A stretch of DNA of 64,000 nucleotides from Haloarchaeobius sp. HME9146 (GTDB lineage: Archaea > Halobacteriota > Halobacteria > Halobacteriales > Natrialbaceae): the NCBI RefSeq assembly GCF_025399835.1, contig NZ_JAODVR010000001.1, positions 806,001-870,000 on the forward strand, in the 5' to 3' direction. The notes beneath the pieces were generated by a model. The model ran no database searches, was not told where the DNA came from, and saw only the letters and a program-made list of their open reading frames with translations. Position 1 is the first letter of the stretch. The number at the start of each line of letters is the position of its first letter. The translations under genes were made by a program, and so were the position numbers. Of this stretch, positions 52,305 to 60,019 are shown in pieces.

Positions 52305-53318
52305 ATGAGATTCGGTTACAGCCCACGCTGTCTCGACCACGACACCGGCGCGCGCCACCCCGAGACGCCGGACCGCCTCCGGGCCATCCGTGAGGGACTC
52401 AAACGAAAGCACGGCGTCGAGTACGTCGACGCCGAACCGGCCACGATGGACGAGATAACCGCGGTCCACGAGACCGACTACATCGAGGAACTCGAGGAGT
52501 TCTGTGCGAACGGCGGCGGCGACTGGGACCCCGACACCACCGCCGTCGAGGAGTCCTGGGACGCGATCTGCAAGAGCGCCGGCCTCTCGCAGTGGGCAGC
52601 CGAGAGCGCCCTCGACGGCGACCAGGGCCGTGACACGCCCTTCGCCATCGGTCGCCCACCAGGGCACCACGCGGTGTACGACGACGCCATGGGCTTTTGC
52701 TTCGTCAACAACGTCGCGGTCGCCGCGAAGTACGCACTCGAGGAGCGCGACCTCGACGGCGTGGCCATCGTGGACTGGGACGTCCACCACGGCAACGGCA
52801 CGCAGGACATCTTCTACGACGACGGCGACGTGTTCTTCTCGTCCATCCACGAGGACGGCCTCTACCCCGGCACCGGTCAGCACGACGAGACCGGCGAGGG
52901 CGACGGCGAGGGCGCGACGATGAACGTCTCGCTCCCGGCCGGCGCGGGCACCGCCGACTACGAGGCGGTGTTCGAGCGCTGTCTCGAACCGGCCATCGAG
53001 CGGTTCGACCCGGACCTGCTGCTGGTGAGTGCTGGCTTCGACGCCCACCGTCACGACCCCATCTCCCGGATGCGCGTCTCGACCGAAGGCTACGCCCTGT
53101 TCACCGACCGGCTCCGTAGCCTGTGCGACCGCGTCGACATGCCGATCGCGTTCGTGCTCGAAGGTGGCTACGGCCTCGACGTGCTCGCCGACGGTGTCGC
53201 CATCGTCCACGAGACGTTCGACGGTCGCCAGCCCATCGACCCCGACGAGGACGTCTCAGACGACGTTCTGGCCTGTATCGACGAGGTCCGCGAGATTCAC
53301 GGTCTGGGCGAGAAGTAG
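52305..53318 (+). CDS. hdaI: Histone deacetylase-family protein
   Basis: A 337-residue class II-like zinc deacetylase. RPPGHHA (tandem His), the DWDVHHGNGTQDIF metal-site motif (D and H ligands), GFDAHRHDP (third ligand) and LEGGYGLDVL with the glycine-rich loop are all present, so it should be active. Substrates could be acetyl-lysine proteins (histone lysines, Alba) or acetylpolyamines. It is translationally linked to the histone gene (1-base gap) and overlaps the CCA enzyme's 3' end by 22 bases on the other strand. Confidence 0.93.
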   Translation: MRFGYSPRCLDHDTGARHPETPDRLRAIREGLKRKHGVEYVDAEPATMDEITAVHETDYIEELEEFCANGGGDWDPDTTAVEESWDAICKSAGLSQWAAESALDGDQGRDTPFAIGRPPGHHAVYDDAMGFCFVNNVAVAAKYALEERDLDGVAIVDWDVHHGNGTQDIFYDDGDVFFSSIHEDGLYPGTGQHDETGEGDGEGATMNVSLPAGAGTADYEAVFERCLEPAIERFDPDLLLVSAGFDAHRHDPISRMRVSTEGYALFTDRLRSLCDRVDMPIAFVLEGGYGLDVLADGVAIVHETFDGRQPIDPDEDVSDDVLACIDEVREIHGLGEK

Positions 53319-54652
53319 CCCGCGAGTTCCACGCCGAACTCCTCGGCGAGCGCTTCGATCTCCGTCCCGACCAGCACCTCGTATCCGTCGTGGAGCGCCG
53401 ACGCCACGTGCGTGCCGAGTGCCACGTCGAACAGCCGGTCGGAGTCCACCAGCTCCCGCGGCGTGCGGACCTCGCGCTCCCGTTCGACCACGTAGCGCTC
53501 GTCCTCGATGAACGGCCCGTAGGCGTCCGACTCGGCGTACTTCTCGTAGAACCCGGTCGCGTGCTGGCGGACGTGTACCGGCGGCCCCTGGTGGCGTTCG
53601 ATTGCCGGGCGCTCGGCCACGCCACATTCGACGAGCAGGACGGCCGTGTCGTCCGCGAACGTCTTCCACCGGAGCGGGTCGAACCCGCGGCGTTCCAGCT
53701 CGTTCGCGACGCCCGTCAGCGAGCGCCGGAGCTGCGGCCAGAGCTGGTCGTCGACCAGGTCCGGCGCGTCGAACCGGATGGCCACCGGCGTGGTCCCGCG
53801 GTCCTCGACCTGGGCGCGAATCGCGTCCGCGTCAAGCGGTGCCAGTTCGTCGGGGAAGAACCGGTCGACGGTCGGCTCGGCGAGGAACGCCCGCGCGTGA
53901 TGTTGCAGGCGCGCGAAGTTCTCCGCGGAGAGGACCGCCGCGACGTTGCGCTCCGGGTCGGTCGGGTCGATGACGACCAGCGGGTCGTCGAACTCCTGGG
54001 CTGCGTGGTCCTCGGGGTCGAAGACGACCGGCGGCTCCCAGTCGGCGGCGGCCTCGACGAACGGCCGGAACCCGCCGCACTCGTAGATGAGCAGCTCGGT
54101 CAGGTAGCCCGAGAAGCCCTGGGTCCGGAGGTTGCTCCCGTAGACCCCGATACCCTTCAGGAACTGCTTCGCCACGCGGACGTCCGCCGCCAGTTCGTCG
54201 GTCAGGTGCTCGCGCAGGTACTCGTTGTGAAACGGCGTCCGGTCGACCGCGGACTGGATGGCCGGTGCCTCGGGCACCCGGAAACAGGGGACGAGGTCGA
54301 TGTCGAACCCCTCGTACTCGCCCTTGATGTACGGGTGCTCGGCGTACTCCTCGTGCCCATCGGGCAGCACCGAGTGCCCGACTTTCAGTCCATAGTCCTC
54401 CAGCGTCTCCCGGTCGAGCTCGGCCGGGAACCGCACGAACACGTCGATGTCGCGGTCCCCAGAAATCCACGTCCCGCGCGCGGTCGAACCGACCTGCATC
54501 ACGTCCGCCTCGGGACTGTACGCCGCGACCGCCTCCTCGGCTCGTTCGATGATGTCGTCGGCGGTCTCGCGCAGCTTCGCTCGCTCGTCCGGCGATGGGT
54601 CCACCCGCTCGCGAACCGCCGAAACCGCGTCCTCGAACGCGTCGTCGCTCAT
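53297..54652 (-). CDS. cca: CCA-adding tRNA nucleotidyltransferase (class I)
   Basis: A 451-residue enzyme that adds CCA to tRNA 3' ends. The catalytic motif GSTARGTWISGDRDIDVFVR (residues 52-71) has the DxD carboxylates; RVAKQFLKGIGVYGSNLRTQ and GFSGYLTELLI follow in the central domain. It is the class I archaeal form. None of the tRNAs in this window encodes CCA, so the enzyme is essential for them. The 3' end overlaps the deacetylase gene. The upstream region faces tRNA-Asn, which is divergent. Confidence 0.95.
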   Translation of the reverse strand: MSDDAFEDAVSAVRERVDPSPDERAKLRETADDIIERAEEAVAAYSPEADVMQVGSTARGTWISGDRDIDVFVRFPAELDRETLEDYGLKVGHSVLPDGHEEYAEHPYIKGEYEGFDIDLVPCFRVPEAPAIQSAVDRTPFHNEYLREHLTDELAADVRVAKQFLKGIGVYGSNLRTQGFSGYLTELLIYECGGFRPFVEAAADWEPPVVFDPEDHAAQEFDDPLVVIDPTDPERNVAAVLSAENFARLQHHARAFLAEPTVDRFFPDELAPLDADAIRAQVEDRGTTPVAIRFDAPDLVDDQLWPQLRRSLTGVANELERRGFDPLRWKTFADDTAVLLVECGVAERPAIERHQGPPVHVRQHATGFYEKYAESDAYGPFIEDERYVVEREREVRTPRELVDSDRLFDVALGTHVASALHDGYEVLVGTEIEALAEEFGVELAGYFSPRP

Positions 54653-54759
54653 GTTCGTCGGATACAGTGTCGGCCGGTAAACGGGTATCGATGGCCTGGC
54701 TCACCCACCAGCACGTCACGAGATACCGTGATACACCGCCGCGGTAAAGCGAAAGTCTC

Positions 54760-54767
54760 TTTATATT
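54760..54767 (+). promoter_or_regulatory. TATA box of tRNA-Asn
   Basis: TTTATATT centred about 32 bases before the tRNA 5' end at 54795, so transcription should begin a few bases upstream of the mature end. Confidence 0.6.
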
Positions 54768-54794
54768 CGCCCGGACTATCTGCAAGTGCAGCAA

Positions 54795-54867
54795 GCCGTC
54801 ATAGCTCAGTTGGTAGAGCACCACGCTGTTAACGTGGTGGTCCCAGGTTCGAGCCCTGGTGACGGCG
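54795..54867 (+). tRNA. tRNA-Asn (GTT anticodon)
   Basis: 73 bases. Acceptor arms GCCGTCA/TGACGGC with discriminator G; D arm AGCTCAGTTGGTAGAGC; anticodon stem CCACG/CGTGG with loop CTGTTAA, anticodon GTT; T arm CCAGG-TTCGAGC-CCTGG. No intron, no CCA. A near-copy of its 3' end lies 226 bases downstream. Confidence 0.95.
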
Positions 54868-55072
54868 CTTTCTGACGACACCACACTCGCGAGGAGTTCA
54901 ATCTCCGAGCAGGCAGCTGGTGTCGTCGCAAGCGAGATTCACCAGGCTCGAGCAGACGAGTCGGAACTTAACGCGGTTCGAAGCGGAGCGAGAACCGCGA
55001 AGCGAACGGCGTAGCCGTGAGCCCGGAACGGTCGAACCAATGTGAGACCGCATGCCCGGACCGTCTCGGCGA

Positions 55073-55093
55073 GTTCGAGCCATGGTGACGGCG
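55073..55093 (+). repeat. Near-copy of the tRNA-Asn 3' end (probable att scar)
   Basis: Twenty of 21 bases match 54847-54867 (one C to A change in GTTCGAGCCATGGTGACGGC). The 226-base period looks like the remnant of a small element integrated at the tRNA and largely deleted. The stretch between (54868-55072) shows no convincing gene; its longest minus-strand frame is basic and low-complexity. Confidence 0.65.
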
Positions 55094-55131
55094 TCAAACT
55101 CGTTTGACGCCCTGTCGGATGCAATCCGACA
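55090..55131. terminator. Two consecutive perfect hairpins
   Basis: GGCGTCAAAC/GTTTGACGCC (55090-55099 and 55102-55111, 2-base loop) and TGTCGGAT/ATCCGACA (55113-55120 and 55124-55131, 3-base loop). They follow directly after the tRNA-like copy, separated by 1 base from each other. They could be terminators, or recombination-end remnants of the lost element. Confidence 0.5.
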
Positions 55132-55244
55132 ACGGCGCTTCTTCGAAATTCAGATTCGAGCGAGCGTCTGCTGTCTTCTATCGTTCCCCAGCAAGCAGTC
55201 GGTTCGTAATGTTGATACGGAACGGGGGTGAATCCGTACCTGTC

Positions 55245-55320
55245 GGGCCCTTAGCTTAGTCTGGTTCAAAGCCCCCGGCTCATAACCGGGTGATCGCTGG
55301 TTCGAATCCGGCAGGGCCCA
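55245..55320 (+). tRNA. tRNA with CAT anticodon (Met, or Ile2)
   Basis: 76 bases. Acceptor arms GGGCCCT/AGGGCCC with discriminator A; D arm GCTTAGTCTGGTTCAAAGC; anticodon stem CCCGG/CCGGG with loop CTCATAA, anticodon CAT; T arm CTGG-TTCGAAT-CCGG. It is not the initiator type, which starts AGC in archaea. It could be elongator Met or the Ile2 tRNA whose C34 is modified to agmatidine. A provirus starts at its 3' end, so this tRNA is the likely attachment site. Confidence 0.9.
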
Positions 55321-55491
55321 TACGAAAGTAACCCGATACTGGGTTTTCTCGAAATCGGTTCTAAGGTGCCTCTACCGCTCGTTATCAGCAGATAAGCGAA
55401 TTTCAAAATCGGCCGAAAATCTGGAGCCCAACCAGAGTCTGGCCACGGGTCGCCGCTGTCTGGCGATTTCACGAATCGAGGTGAGTGCCGC

Positions 55492-55629
55492 ATGAGCGAG
55501 CGGTGCGCAACCCACGGAACCCGGAAGGAGACGGTCCATACCCACGATTTCCCGGTTCGGCTGTGCCCGAGGTGCGAGGCCGAGCGCGACCGTGCCTGTG
55601 CCGACGGAGGTGACGGGCCGTGCCAGTGA
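55492..55629 (+). CDS. Provirus 45-residue Cys-rich protein
   Basis: A short protein with CATHGTRK at the N-terminus and CPRCEAERDRAC further on, which could hold one zinc ion. A GAGGTGA site lies 8 bases before the ATG, and the gene overlaps the next one by 10 bases. It is the first gene inside the element. The 171 bases before it hold a CCC..GGGTTTTCT hairpin that may end the tRNA transcript, and an AATTTCAAAAT promoter-like stretch. Function unknown. Confidence 0.6.
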   Translation: MSERCATHGTRKETVHTHDFPVRLCPRCEAERDRACADGGDGPCQ

Positions 55630-55997
55630 GGCTCGACTTCGAGGGCGAGCGCGACGGCGCGACGACCAGCTGGGAACGCGCCGACCCGGAGGCCGCACTC
55701 ATCGAGCGGTTCAGTCACTTCGGTTACCGCGTCTGCCTTCCTGGAGGCAGCCACCACATGATCGCCATCGCCTGCGACGGCGACGAGTACGTCGGGCGAT
55801 GCGACTGCCGCGGCTTCGAGTACCAGACTGGCCCGTGTGCCCACCTCTGCACGATTCGCAAGGCCGAGTTCATCGACGCCGAGACCATCGACGACGAACC
55901 CGTGACCGTCGAACCCGTCACCGAGGAGACGGTGCGTCTGGAGCCTGACGACCGCGCAGAACGGGCTCGCGCCGACGGAGGTGTGCGGCGATGGTGA
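55620..55997 (+). CDS. Provirus SWIM-like zinc-finger protein
   Basis: A 125-residue protein with a GTG start (GGAGGTGA site 8 bases upstream). Residues 60-80 carry CDCRGFEYQTGPCAHLC, the CxCx(n)CxH pattern of SWIM zinc fingers, which bind DNA or protein and are common in haloarchaeal mobile elements. The C-terminal third is acidic with repeated VEPVTEETV-like units. It overlaps both neighbouring genes. Confidence 0.75.
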   Translation: MPVRLDFEGERDGATTSWERADPEAALIERFSHFGYRVCLPGGSHHMIAIACDGDEYVGRCDCRGFEYQTGPCAHLCTIRKAEFIDAETIDDEPVTVEPVTEETVRLEPDDRAERARADGGVRRW

Positions 55998-56155
55998 CGG
56001 CCTCGCGCACACACACGGGAGCGCGCACGAGTCTCGCGGCAACCCCCCAGGGGGTGTCATACGTACTCCGGTCACCCCGGGGCTCCCCGACTACGTGTGG
56101 CGATTTCGTCGCGTATGACGCCCGCCAGTTCTGTACATACGGAGGTGTGGCCTGA
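55991..56155 (+). CDS. Provirus small ORF, 54 residues
   Basis: An ATG at 55991 preceded by GGAGGTG (55977-55983, 7-base spacing) opens a 54-codon frame whose stop overlaps the start of the next gene (TGATG). The protein is basic and Thr/Ser/Arg-rich without clear motifs. The ribosome site and the tight packing are the support; codon use is less typical than in its neighbours. Confidence 0.5.
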   Translation: MVTASRTHTGARTSLAATPQGVSYVLRSPRGSPTTCGDFVAYDARQFCTYGGVA

Positions 56156-56553
56156 TGCCGCGCATGGAGAGCGACGAGACGACCATCAAGCGCATCAGCA
56201 TCCGCGTGCCGGTCGACCTGCTCGACGAGTACGACGAGGCGCTCGACGCCCGAGACACGAACCGTAGCGAGGAGATGCGCGCCCATATGCGCCGGGTGGC
56301 GAATGACGACACGCCCGAGCGGGGACGCATCCCGCCGACCGACGACGACCTCCTCGCCCGCGGCTACAAGGCTCTCGTCGAAGTCAGCGGTCGCGGTGGT
56401 ATCCCGCTCGACCAGGCGAAGTCCGCGGTCGCGCAGAAGACCGGCATCTCGTCCGAACACGTCGGCCACCGCATCATCACGCCGCTTCGAGAACGAGGAT
56501 ACCTGAAGCGGGCTGGTGACCCGATCTACCGGCAGTGGGTTGTGGTGCGATGA
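56155..56553 (+). CDS. Provirus regulator: ribbon-helix-helix plus winged helix
   Basis: A 132-residue protein. Residues 8-42 look like a ribbon-helix-helix domain (TIKRISIRVPVDLLDEYDEA, then RSEEMRAHMRR); residues 62-130 resemble a winged helix (IPLDQAKSAVAQKTGISSEH, then a TPLRERGYLKR wing). GGAGGTG lies 7 bases before the ATG. It is the last gene of the left-hand operon and is followed by an AT-rich gap with a GTGGGG/CCCCAC hairpin (56602-56622). It probably controls the provirus or copy number. Confidence 0.7.
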   Translation: MPRMESDETTIKRISIRVPVDLLDEYDEALDARDTNRSEEMRAHMRRVANDDTPERGRIPPTDDDLLARGYKALVEVSGRGGIPLDQAKSAVAQKTGISSEHVGHRIITPLRERGYLKRAGDPIYRQWVVVR

Positions 56554-56685
56554 TTTCCTGAATTAGTTCTTACTGTGGCATTTTGGTTGCCCGATTGTAT
56601 TGTGGGGAAACTTCACCCCACTATTTTCATATGTAAAATATTGGATTAAATCCCTATTTATGTTGGTGGGGTTTCAAACGGATGC

Positions 56686-56949
56686 ATGATGGACAAACTC
56701 GTTACAGTCGCTCGTGTTGCTCGCCAAGACGGTGAGGGTGGACTTGCTATTGTTCAGGATACTGATGAGGAAAGAACTGAAATTTACACACAGGGAAAGT
56801 TTCGGTTTGAGATCTTCCACCATCCCGGAAAATTCACTGACCGCAACGAAATCATCGAATTCGTGAAGGATTTCGACGACGCGACGGACATCGAGCTAAT
56901 TGGAAAAAATGGGAGAATAGATATCGAATTCAATGATGATCTGATTTAG
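56686..56949 (+). CDS. Provirus AT-rich ORF, 87 residues
   Basis: A soluble acidic protein with predicted strands and helices (KFRFEIFHHPGKFTDRNEII, then VKDFDDATDIELIGKNGRID). GC content and codon choice are clearly lower than in the host genes. A CCTATTTATG stretch about 25-30 bases upstream can serve as TATA box; Met1 or Met2 may be the start. Unknown family. It faces the minus-strand AbrB-like gene. Confidence 0.65.
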   Translation: MMDKLVTVARVARQDGEGGLAIVQDTDEERTEIYTQGKFRFEIFHHPGKFTDRNEIIEFVKDFDDATDIELIGKNGRIDIEFNDDLI

Positions 56950-56970
56950 TGAGGCGAAAGTTAATCCCGC

Positions 56971-57213
56971 TTACTGAATTCTCTCCTCCTCTTCAACAGG
57001 AGTGATCAGAACCGTTCCGGTCGGTGCGTGATACCCGATCTTCAGCGGTGAGCCCTGTTCGAGGTCATGAGCGTCTCGTAACTCGGAGGGGATCACCGAG
57101 TAAATCGAGCCACTGCGTTCCTGGGCAGAACACTGCCCGAAGGGAGTCACTACTGCATCATCACTGGCCACCGCCTGGGCGGCCCTACGTTGTGCCATCA
57201 TCGCTCCCGACAT
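56971..57213 (-). CDS. Provirus AbrB/SpoVT-like transcription regulator
   Basis: An 80-residue protein whose residues 33-75 form a swapped-hairpin AbrB fold (GSIYSVIPSELRDAHDLEQG, then LKIGYHAPTGTVLITPVEEE). It is divergent from the viral operon starting at 57358 and could repress it. The 144 bases between hold AT-rich promoter-like sequence for both. It may also start at Met5 or Met6. Together with the regulator at 56155 it is a candidate lysogeny switch. Confidence 0.75.
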   Translation of the reverse strand: MSGAMMAQRRAAQAVASDDAVVTPFGQCSAQERSGSIYSVIPSELRDAHDLEQGSPLKIGYHAPTGTVLITPVEEEERIQ

Positions 57214-57357
57214 ACGAGATTACCAACGGTCTGGACCACTAAAAATGGGCAGATATCTGGGGAGACAGCAAGGCACACGCACCCCTCTTTACTCCCTTCA
57301 GACCCCCTCGACCATCCATGGTGTCGACACGATACCCCTCGGAGGTGTCCCGCTGGG

Positions 57358-58116
57358 ATGCCTGAGGTAGAATTTGGGAGTAGAGACGACGCAAACGCCT
57401 TCCGCAGGGAGCACGAGGCACACCTCTGCCCCTACGACGACCGCCGGAAGAAGGTGGTCACGCTGGTCGGGGATGCCCCCGACCGGGTTCTCGACGAGGC
57501 CGCCGTTCAGGCAGCCTCAAGCAGGGACGACAGGGGGAGCCGAGGAGGGCAGATACCCCTCGAAGACCACGAGAGGGACCGAATCGACTTCTCGGAGACG
57601 AACGTCCTGCACGCCCGGTCGGTGAAAGGAATCGCCCGCGGGGAAGGCGTAGACGACTGGACTGCCTTCTACGACCCGACCCTCACGGTCGACGAACACC
57701 GCGAGGTGATGGAGCGGGCAGCTCGCGACGAGCAGGGCGACCGCCTCGACCAGGAGGCCAGCGTCGATGAACGCCTCGCGGGGGTCGAGGAGGCCCTCGG
57801 CGGGCAGTGCGACCACGCGGCCGACCACTGTGCTCACGGGGAGGAAGATGCCTGTGAGTTCCTGGTCGAAGGGTGCGGGCTCGACGACGAGCAGGTCGCG
57901 GCCATCCTCTCGGAGGGAGAAGGCGACCCCGCGAAGGGAGAGCTTCCCGGTCCCGCGTATGGGGCGCTCAAGGGGTTGTGGAACCAGTACAGGGCAGGTC
58001 TGGGGGAGGCGAAGCAGGCCGCGGCTGGCATCAACGAGGTTCGAATCCAGTTCGGGCAGTCCCCGATGGCCTTCGAGGAGCTGGGGGACCGTGAAATCAC
58101 CCAGGAGGCCCTCTGA
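57358..58116 (+). CDS. Provirus structural-region protein, 252 residues
   Basis: A soluble acidic protein with no recognised domain. A His/Cys-rich part near residues 160-180 (CDHAADHCAHGEEDACEFL) may bind metal; the rest is helical with Gly/Pro linkers. The ATG at 57358 has a GGAGGTG site 10 bases upstream, and its stop overlaps the next start (TGATG). It heads the operon that runs to the ATPase, so it may be a virion or packaging protein. The upstream frame to 57190 is basic and rejected. Confidence 0.7.
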   Translation: MPEVEFGSRDDANAFRREHEAHLCPYDDRRKKVVTLVGDAPDRVLDEAAVQAASSRDDRGSRGGQIPLEDHERDRIDFSETNVLHARSVKGIARGEGVDDWTAFYDPTLTVDEHREVMERAARDEQGDRLDQEASVDERLAGVEEALGGQCDHAADHCAHGEEDACEFLVEGCGLDDEQVAAILSEGEGDPAKGELPGPAYGALKGLWNQYRAGLGEAKQAAAGINEVRIQFGQSPMAFEELGDREITQEAL

Positions 58117-58703
58117 TGTCTGGGTTTTACTGTCCGGTCGAGGAGTGCTCGAAGGCAGAAGACCAGCACGACGGCCCCCCGCCGTTCGAGGGTCCGGAGA
58201 ACCTTCGGGGGCACATCAGCGCCATGAACGATCCCGAGCACAGGCAGGCGCTCGACGAGCGGCCGTGGACCACCCTCGAAGGGTCCCCTGAATCAGGAGA
58301 CAGCGAGGAGGAGGACGAGGTAGAAGCGACCAGCGAACAGGACCCCTCTGAAGGGGGAGACGAGGGGGGCGAAGAGTCCCCCGAGGCAGACGACGACCAA
58401 GATATGCCGACGAGAGAGGAGTACGACCAGCAGCACAAGGGGCAAAGCCAGCCCCCTGAGGAGGGGGACGAGGGAGACGACCAGGACGACCAACCCGTCG
58501 ACGACGACTCGGGAGGGTTCAGTCTGCCCTCGCTGAGTGGCCGCACGATGATGATTCTGGTCGCGGTGCTCGCGCTGCTCGTCATCCTGTTCGTGGTCCG
58601 GTCCGGTGACCGGCCTGAGGAGGTGACCGACGCCGACGTGACGGGCGACGAGTCCGACGACGGTGAGGCGGTCTCCGACGAGGAGGTGAGTCTCATTGAG
58701 TAG
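58116..58703 (+). CDS. Provirus zinc-finger membrane protein
   Basis: A 195-residue protein with an N-terminal C2H2-like finger (YCPVEEC at 5-11, HISAMNDPEH at 33-42), a long acidic Glu/Asp/Gly linker (60-140) and one membrane helix (about 144-163), then an acidic tail. A virion membrane protein would fit an internal-membrane virus. GGAGG lies 7 bases before the ATG. It overlaps its downstream neighbour by 8 bases. Confidence 0.72.
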   Translation: MSGFYCPVEECSKAEDQHDGPPPFEGPENLRGHISAMNDPEHRQALDERPWTTLEGSPESGDSEEEDEVEATSEQDPSEGGDEGGEESPEADDDQDMPTREEYDQQHKGQSQPPEEGDEGDDQDDQPVDDDSGGFSLPSLSGRTMMILVAVLALLVILFVVRSGDRPEEVTDADVTGDESDDGEAVSDEEVSLIE

Positions 58704-59169
58704 CGCCGAGGGTCCCGAGGAAGACGTCGAGGAGATCGACGAGGACCAGCCTGAGATGGAACCCGACGAGATGGCCGACGTCGACCTGGACGCACTCGCC
58801 GACGAGGTCGAGGCCGACGCTGGTGCGACAGCTGACGAAGACGACCAGCCAGAGACGACCCCTGAGCCCGCCGAGCCGACCACGAGCGACAGTGGGGACT
58901 CGTGGGGCGACATGTACGTCGGGACGCTCACTGGCATCTCGAACGCGCTCATCGACGAGTACGGCACCGAGGACGCAGAGCACGTCGACGAGCAGCGCGC
59001 CCGCGACCTGCACTTGGACGAGTACTTTGACGAGTGGATGGCCTCGCGGGGCAAGTCCGACATGCCGCCCGAGCAGGCGCTCATCCTCTCGTCGGCGATG
59101 TTCATGGCGGTGGTCGTCGGGACGAAGACCGAATTGCCGAGTAAACTGCTGGAGGAGGCTGATTTCTGA
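58696..59169 (+). CDS. Provirus acidic protein with TTG start
   Basis: A 157-residue protein. The frame has no ATG near its 5' end; a TTG at 58696 follows a perfect GGAGGTGA site 8 bases upstream and overlaps the preceding stop, so TTG is very likely the real start. Residues 1-70 are acidic and disordered; 75-157 are helical (LTGISNALIDEYGTEDAEHV, then ALILSSAMFMAVVVGTKTEL, which may be membrane-associated). Unknown function. Confidence 0.72.
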   Translation: MSSAEGPEEDVEEIDEDQPEMEPDEMADVDLDALADEVEADAGATADEDDQPETTPEPAEPTTSDSGDSWGDMYVGTLTGISNALIDEYGTEDAEHVDEQRARDLHLDEYFDEWMASRGKSDMPPEQALILSSAMFMAVVVGTKTELPSKLLEEADF

Positions 59170-59750
59170 TGTTCGACAACGCGAAGCGACTACGCAAGCT
59201 GCAGAAGGTAGCACAGGACCCGACCGAGAGCGAGCACATCCAGGCGCTGGTGACGGTCGTCACCGAGATCGAGGACCGCCAGATCTCCGCCGTCGAGGAG
59301 CTACACGACTCGCTCGGTATCGAGGGGTTGGAACGGACGAAGACCACCGAGGAACGTCGCGACCAGCTCCTCTCGCTCGTCGACGTGATGGCGAAAGGCG
59401 AGTTCGAGGAATGGTGGTTCGGTGAGGTCATCGCCGACCATCTCGACAACCCCGACGACGCCCGGTCGTACGCCGCGCTCTCTGACGAGGAGTGGGAGAC
59501 ACAGAAAGAGCGGTGGGCAGACACCTACCGCGACCGCGCTCCCGAGGAGTTCGAGCGGTGTTCCGACGAGGAGATCGCCGGGTTGCACATCGAGCGCAAG
59601 TGGGGCGTCTCGCTTTCGGAGTTCGAGCGCGAGGTCGTCAACTACAGCCGTGCCGAGGCCCTGGAGACGGTTCTGGCGGGCAACCTGCAGGCGGTCGAGG
59701 CAGGCGTACAGCACGCCACGAACGCGGTCGAGGCAGGTGGTACGGAATGA
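59169..59750 (+). CDS. Provirus helical protein, 193 residues
   Basis: A soluble, largely helical acidic protein (KRLRKLQKVAQDPTESEHIQ, and a Trp-rich part EFEEWWFGEVIADHLD and EEWETQKERWADTY). The start overlaps the preceding stop (TGATG) and has GGAGG upstream. It belongs to the ATPase operon. No family recognised; an internal scaffold or packaging role is only positional inference. Confidence 0.7.
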   Translation: MFDNAKRLRKLQKVAQDPTESEHIQALVTVVTEIEDRQISAVEELHDSLGIEGLERTKTTEERRDQLLSLVDVMAKGEFEEWWFGEVIADHLDNPDDARSYAALSDEEWETQKERWADTYRDRAPEEFERCSDEEIAGLHIERKWGVSLSEFEREVVNYSRAEALETVLAGNLQAVEAGVQHATNAVEAGGTE

Positions 59751-60019
59751 CCCTGCGGTTCGACTTCGACACCGAGGAGTGGCTGTTCATCGGCTACGTC
59801 GTCGGACTACTCGTCTGGTACGTCGTCGAGACTGCTACGTCCGGCAGCCCGGACTCGTCGCGGTCGTGGACGGAACAGGAGATCTCGCTCTCCGAGGACC
59901 ACCTGCGCCGACTCGAAGACGGCGAGACGGTTCAGGTCCGGCGCTGGCACGGCCACGACCTCGTGCTCGGTGGGTCGATGGTCATCGACGTCGACGAACT
60001 CGACGGGGAGGAGGGATGA
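59747..60019 (+). CDS. Provirus single-span membrane protein, 90 residues
   Basis: A short N-terminal segment, one membrane helix (about 12-30; WLFIGYVVGLLVWYVV) and a charged cytoplasmic-type tail with a small beta part (TVQVRRWHGHDLVLGGSMVI). It overlaps the preceding gene by 4 bases and the ATPase by 4 bases, so it is translationally tied to the ATPase and might anchor it at the viral membrane. Confidence 0.7.
   Translation: MTLRFDFDTEEWLFIGYVVGLLVWYVVETATSGSPDSSRSWTEQEISLSEDHLRRLEDGETVQVRRWHGHDLVLGGSMVIDVDELDGEEG

Noticed and set aside
55266-56075. A 269-codon minus-strand frame across the tRNA and provirus edge
   Set aside because: It runs through the tRNA and antisense to the SWIM-like gene; no motif and no ribosome site.
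56686-57213. A toxin-antitoxin pair made of the AT-rich ORF and the AbrB-like protein
   Set aside because: The genes converge rather than form an operon, and the 87-residue protein shows no toxin motif (no PIN, MazF or RelE features).
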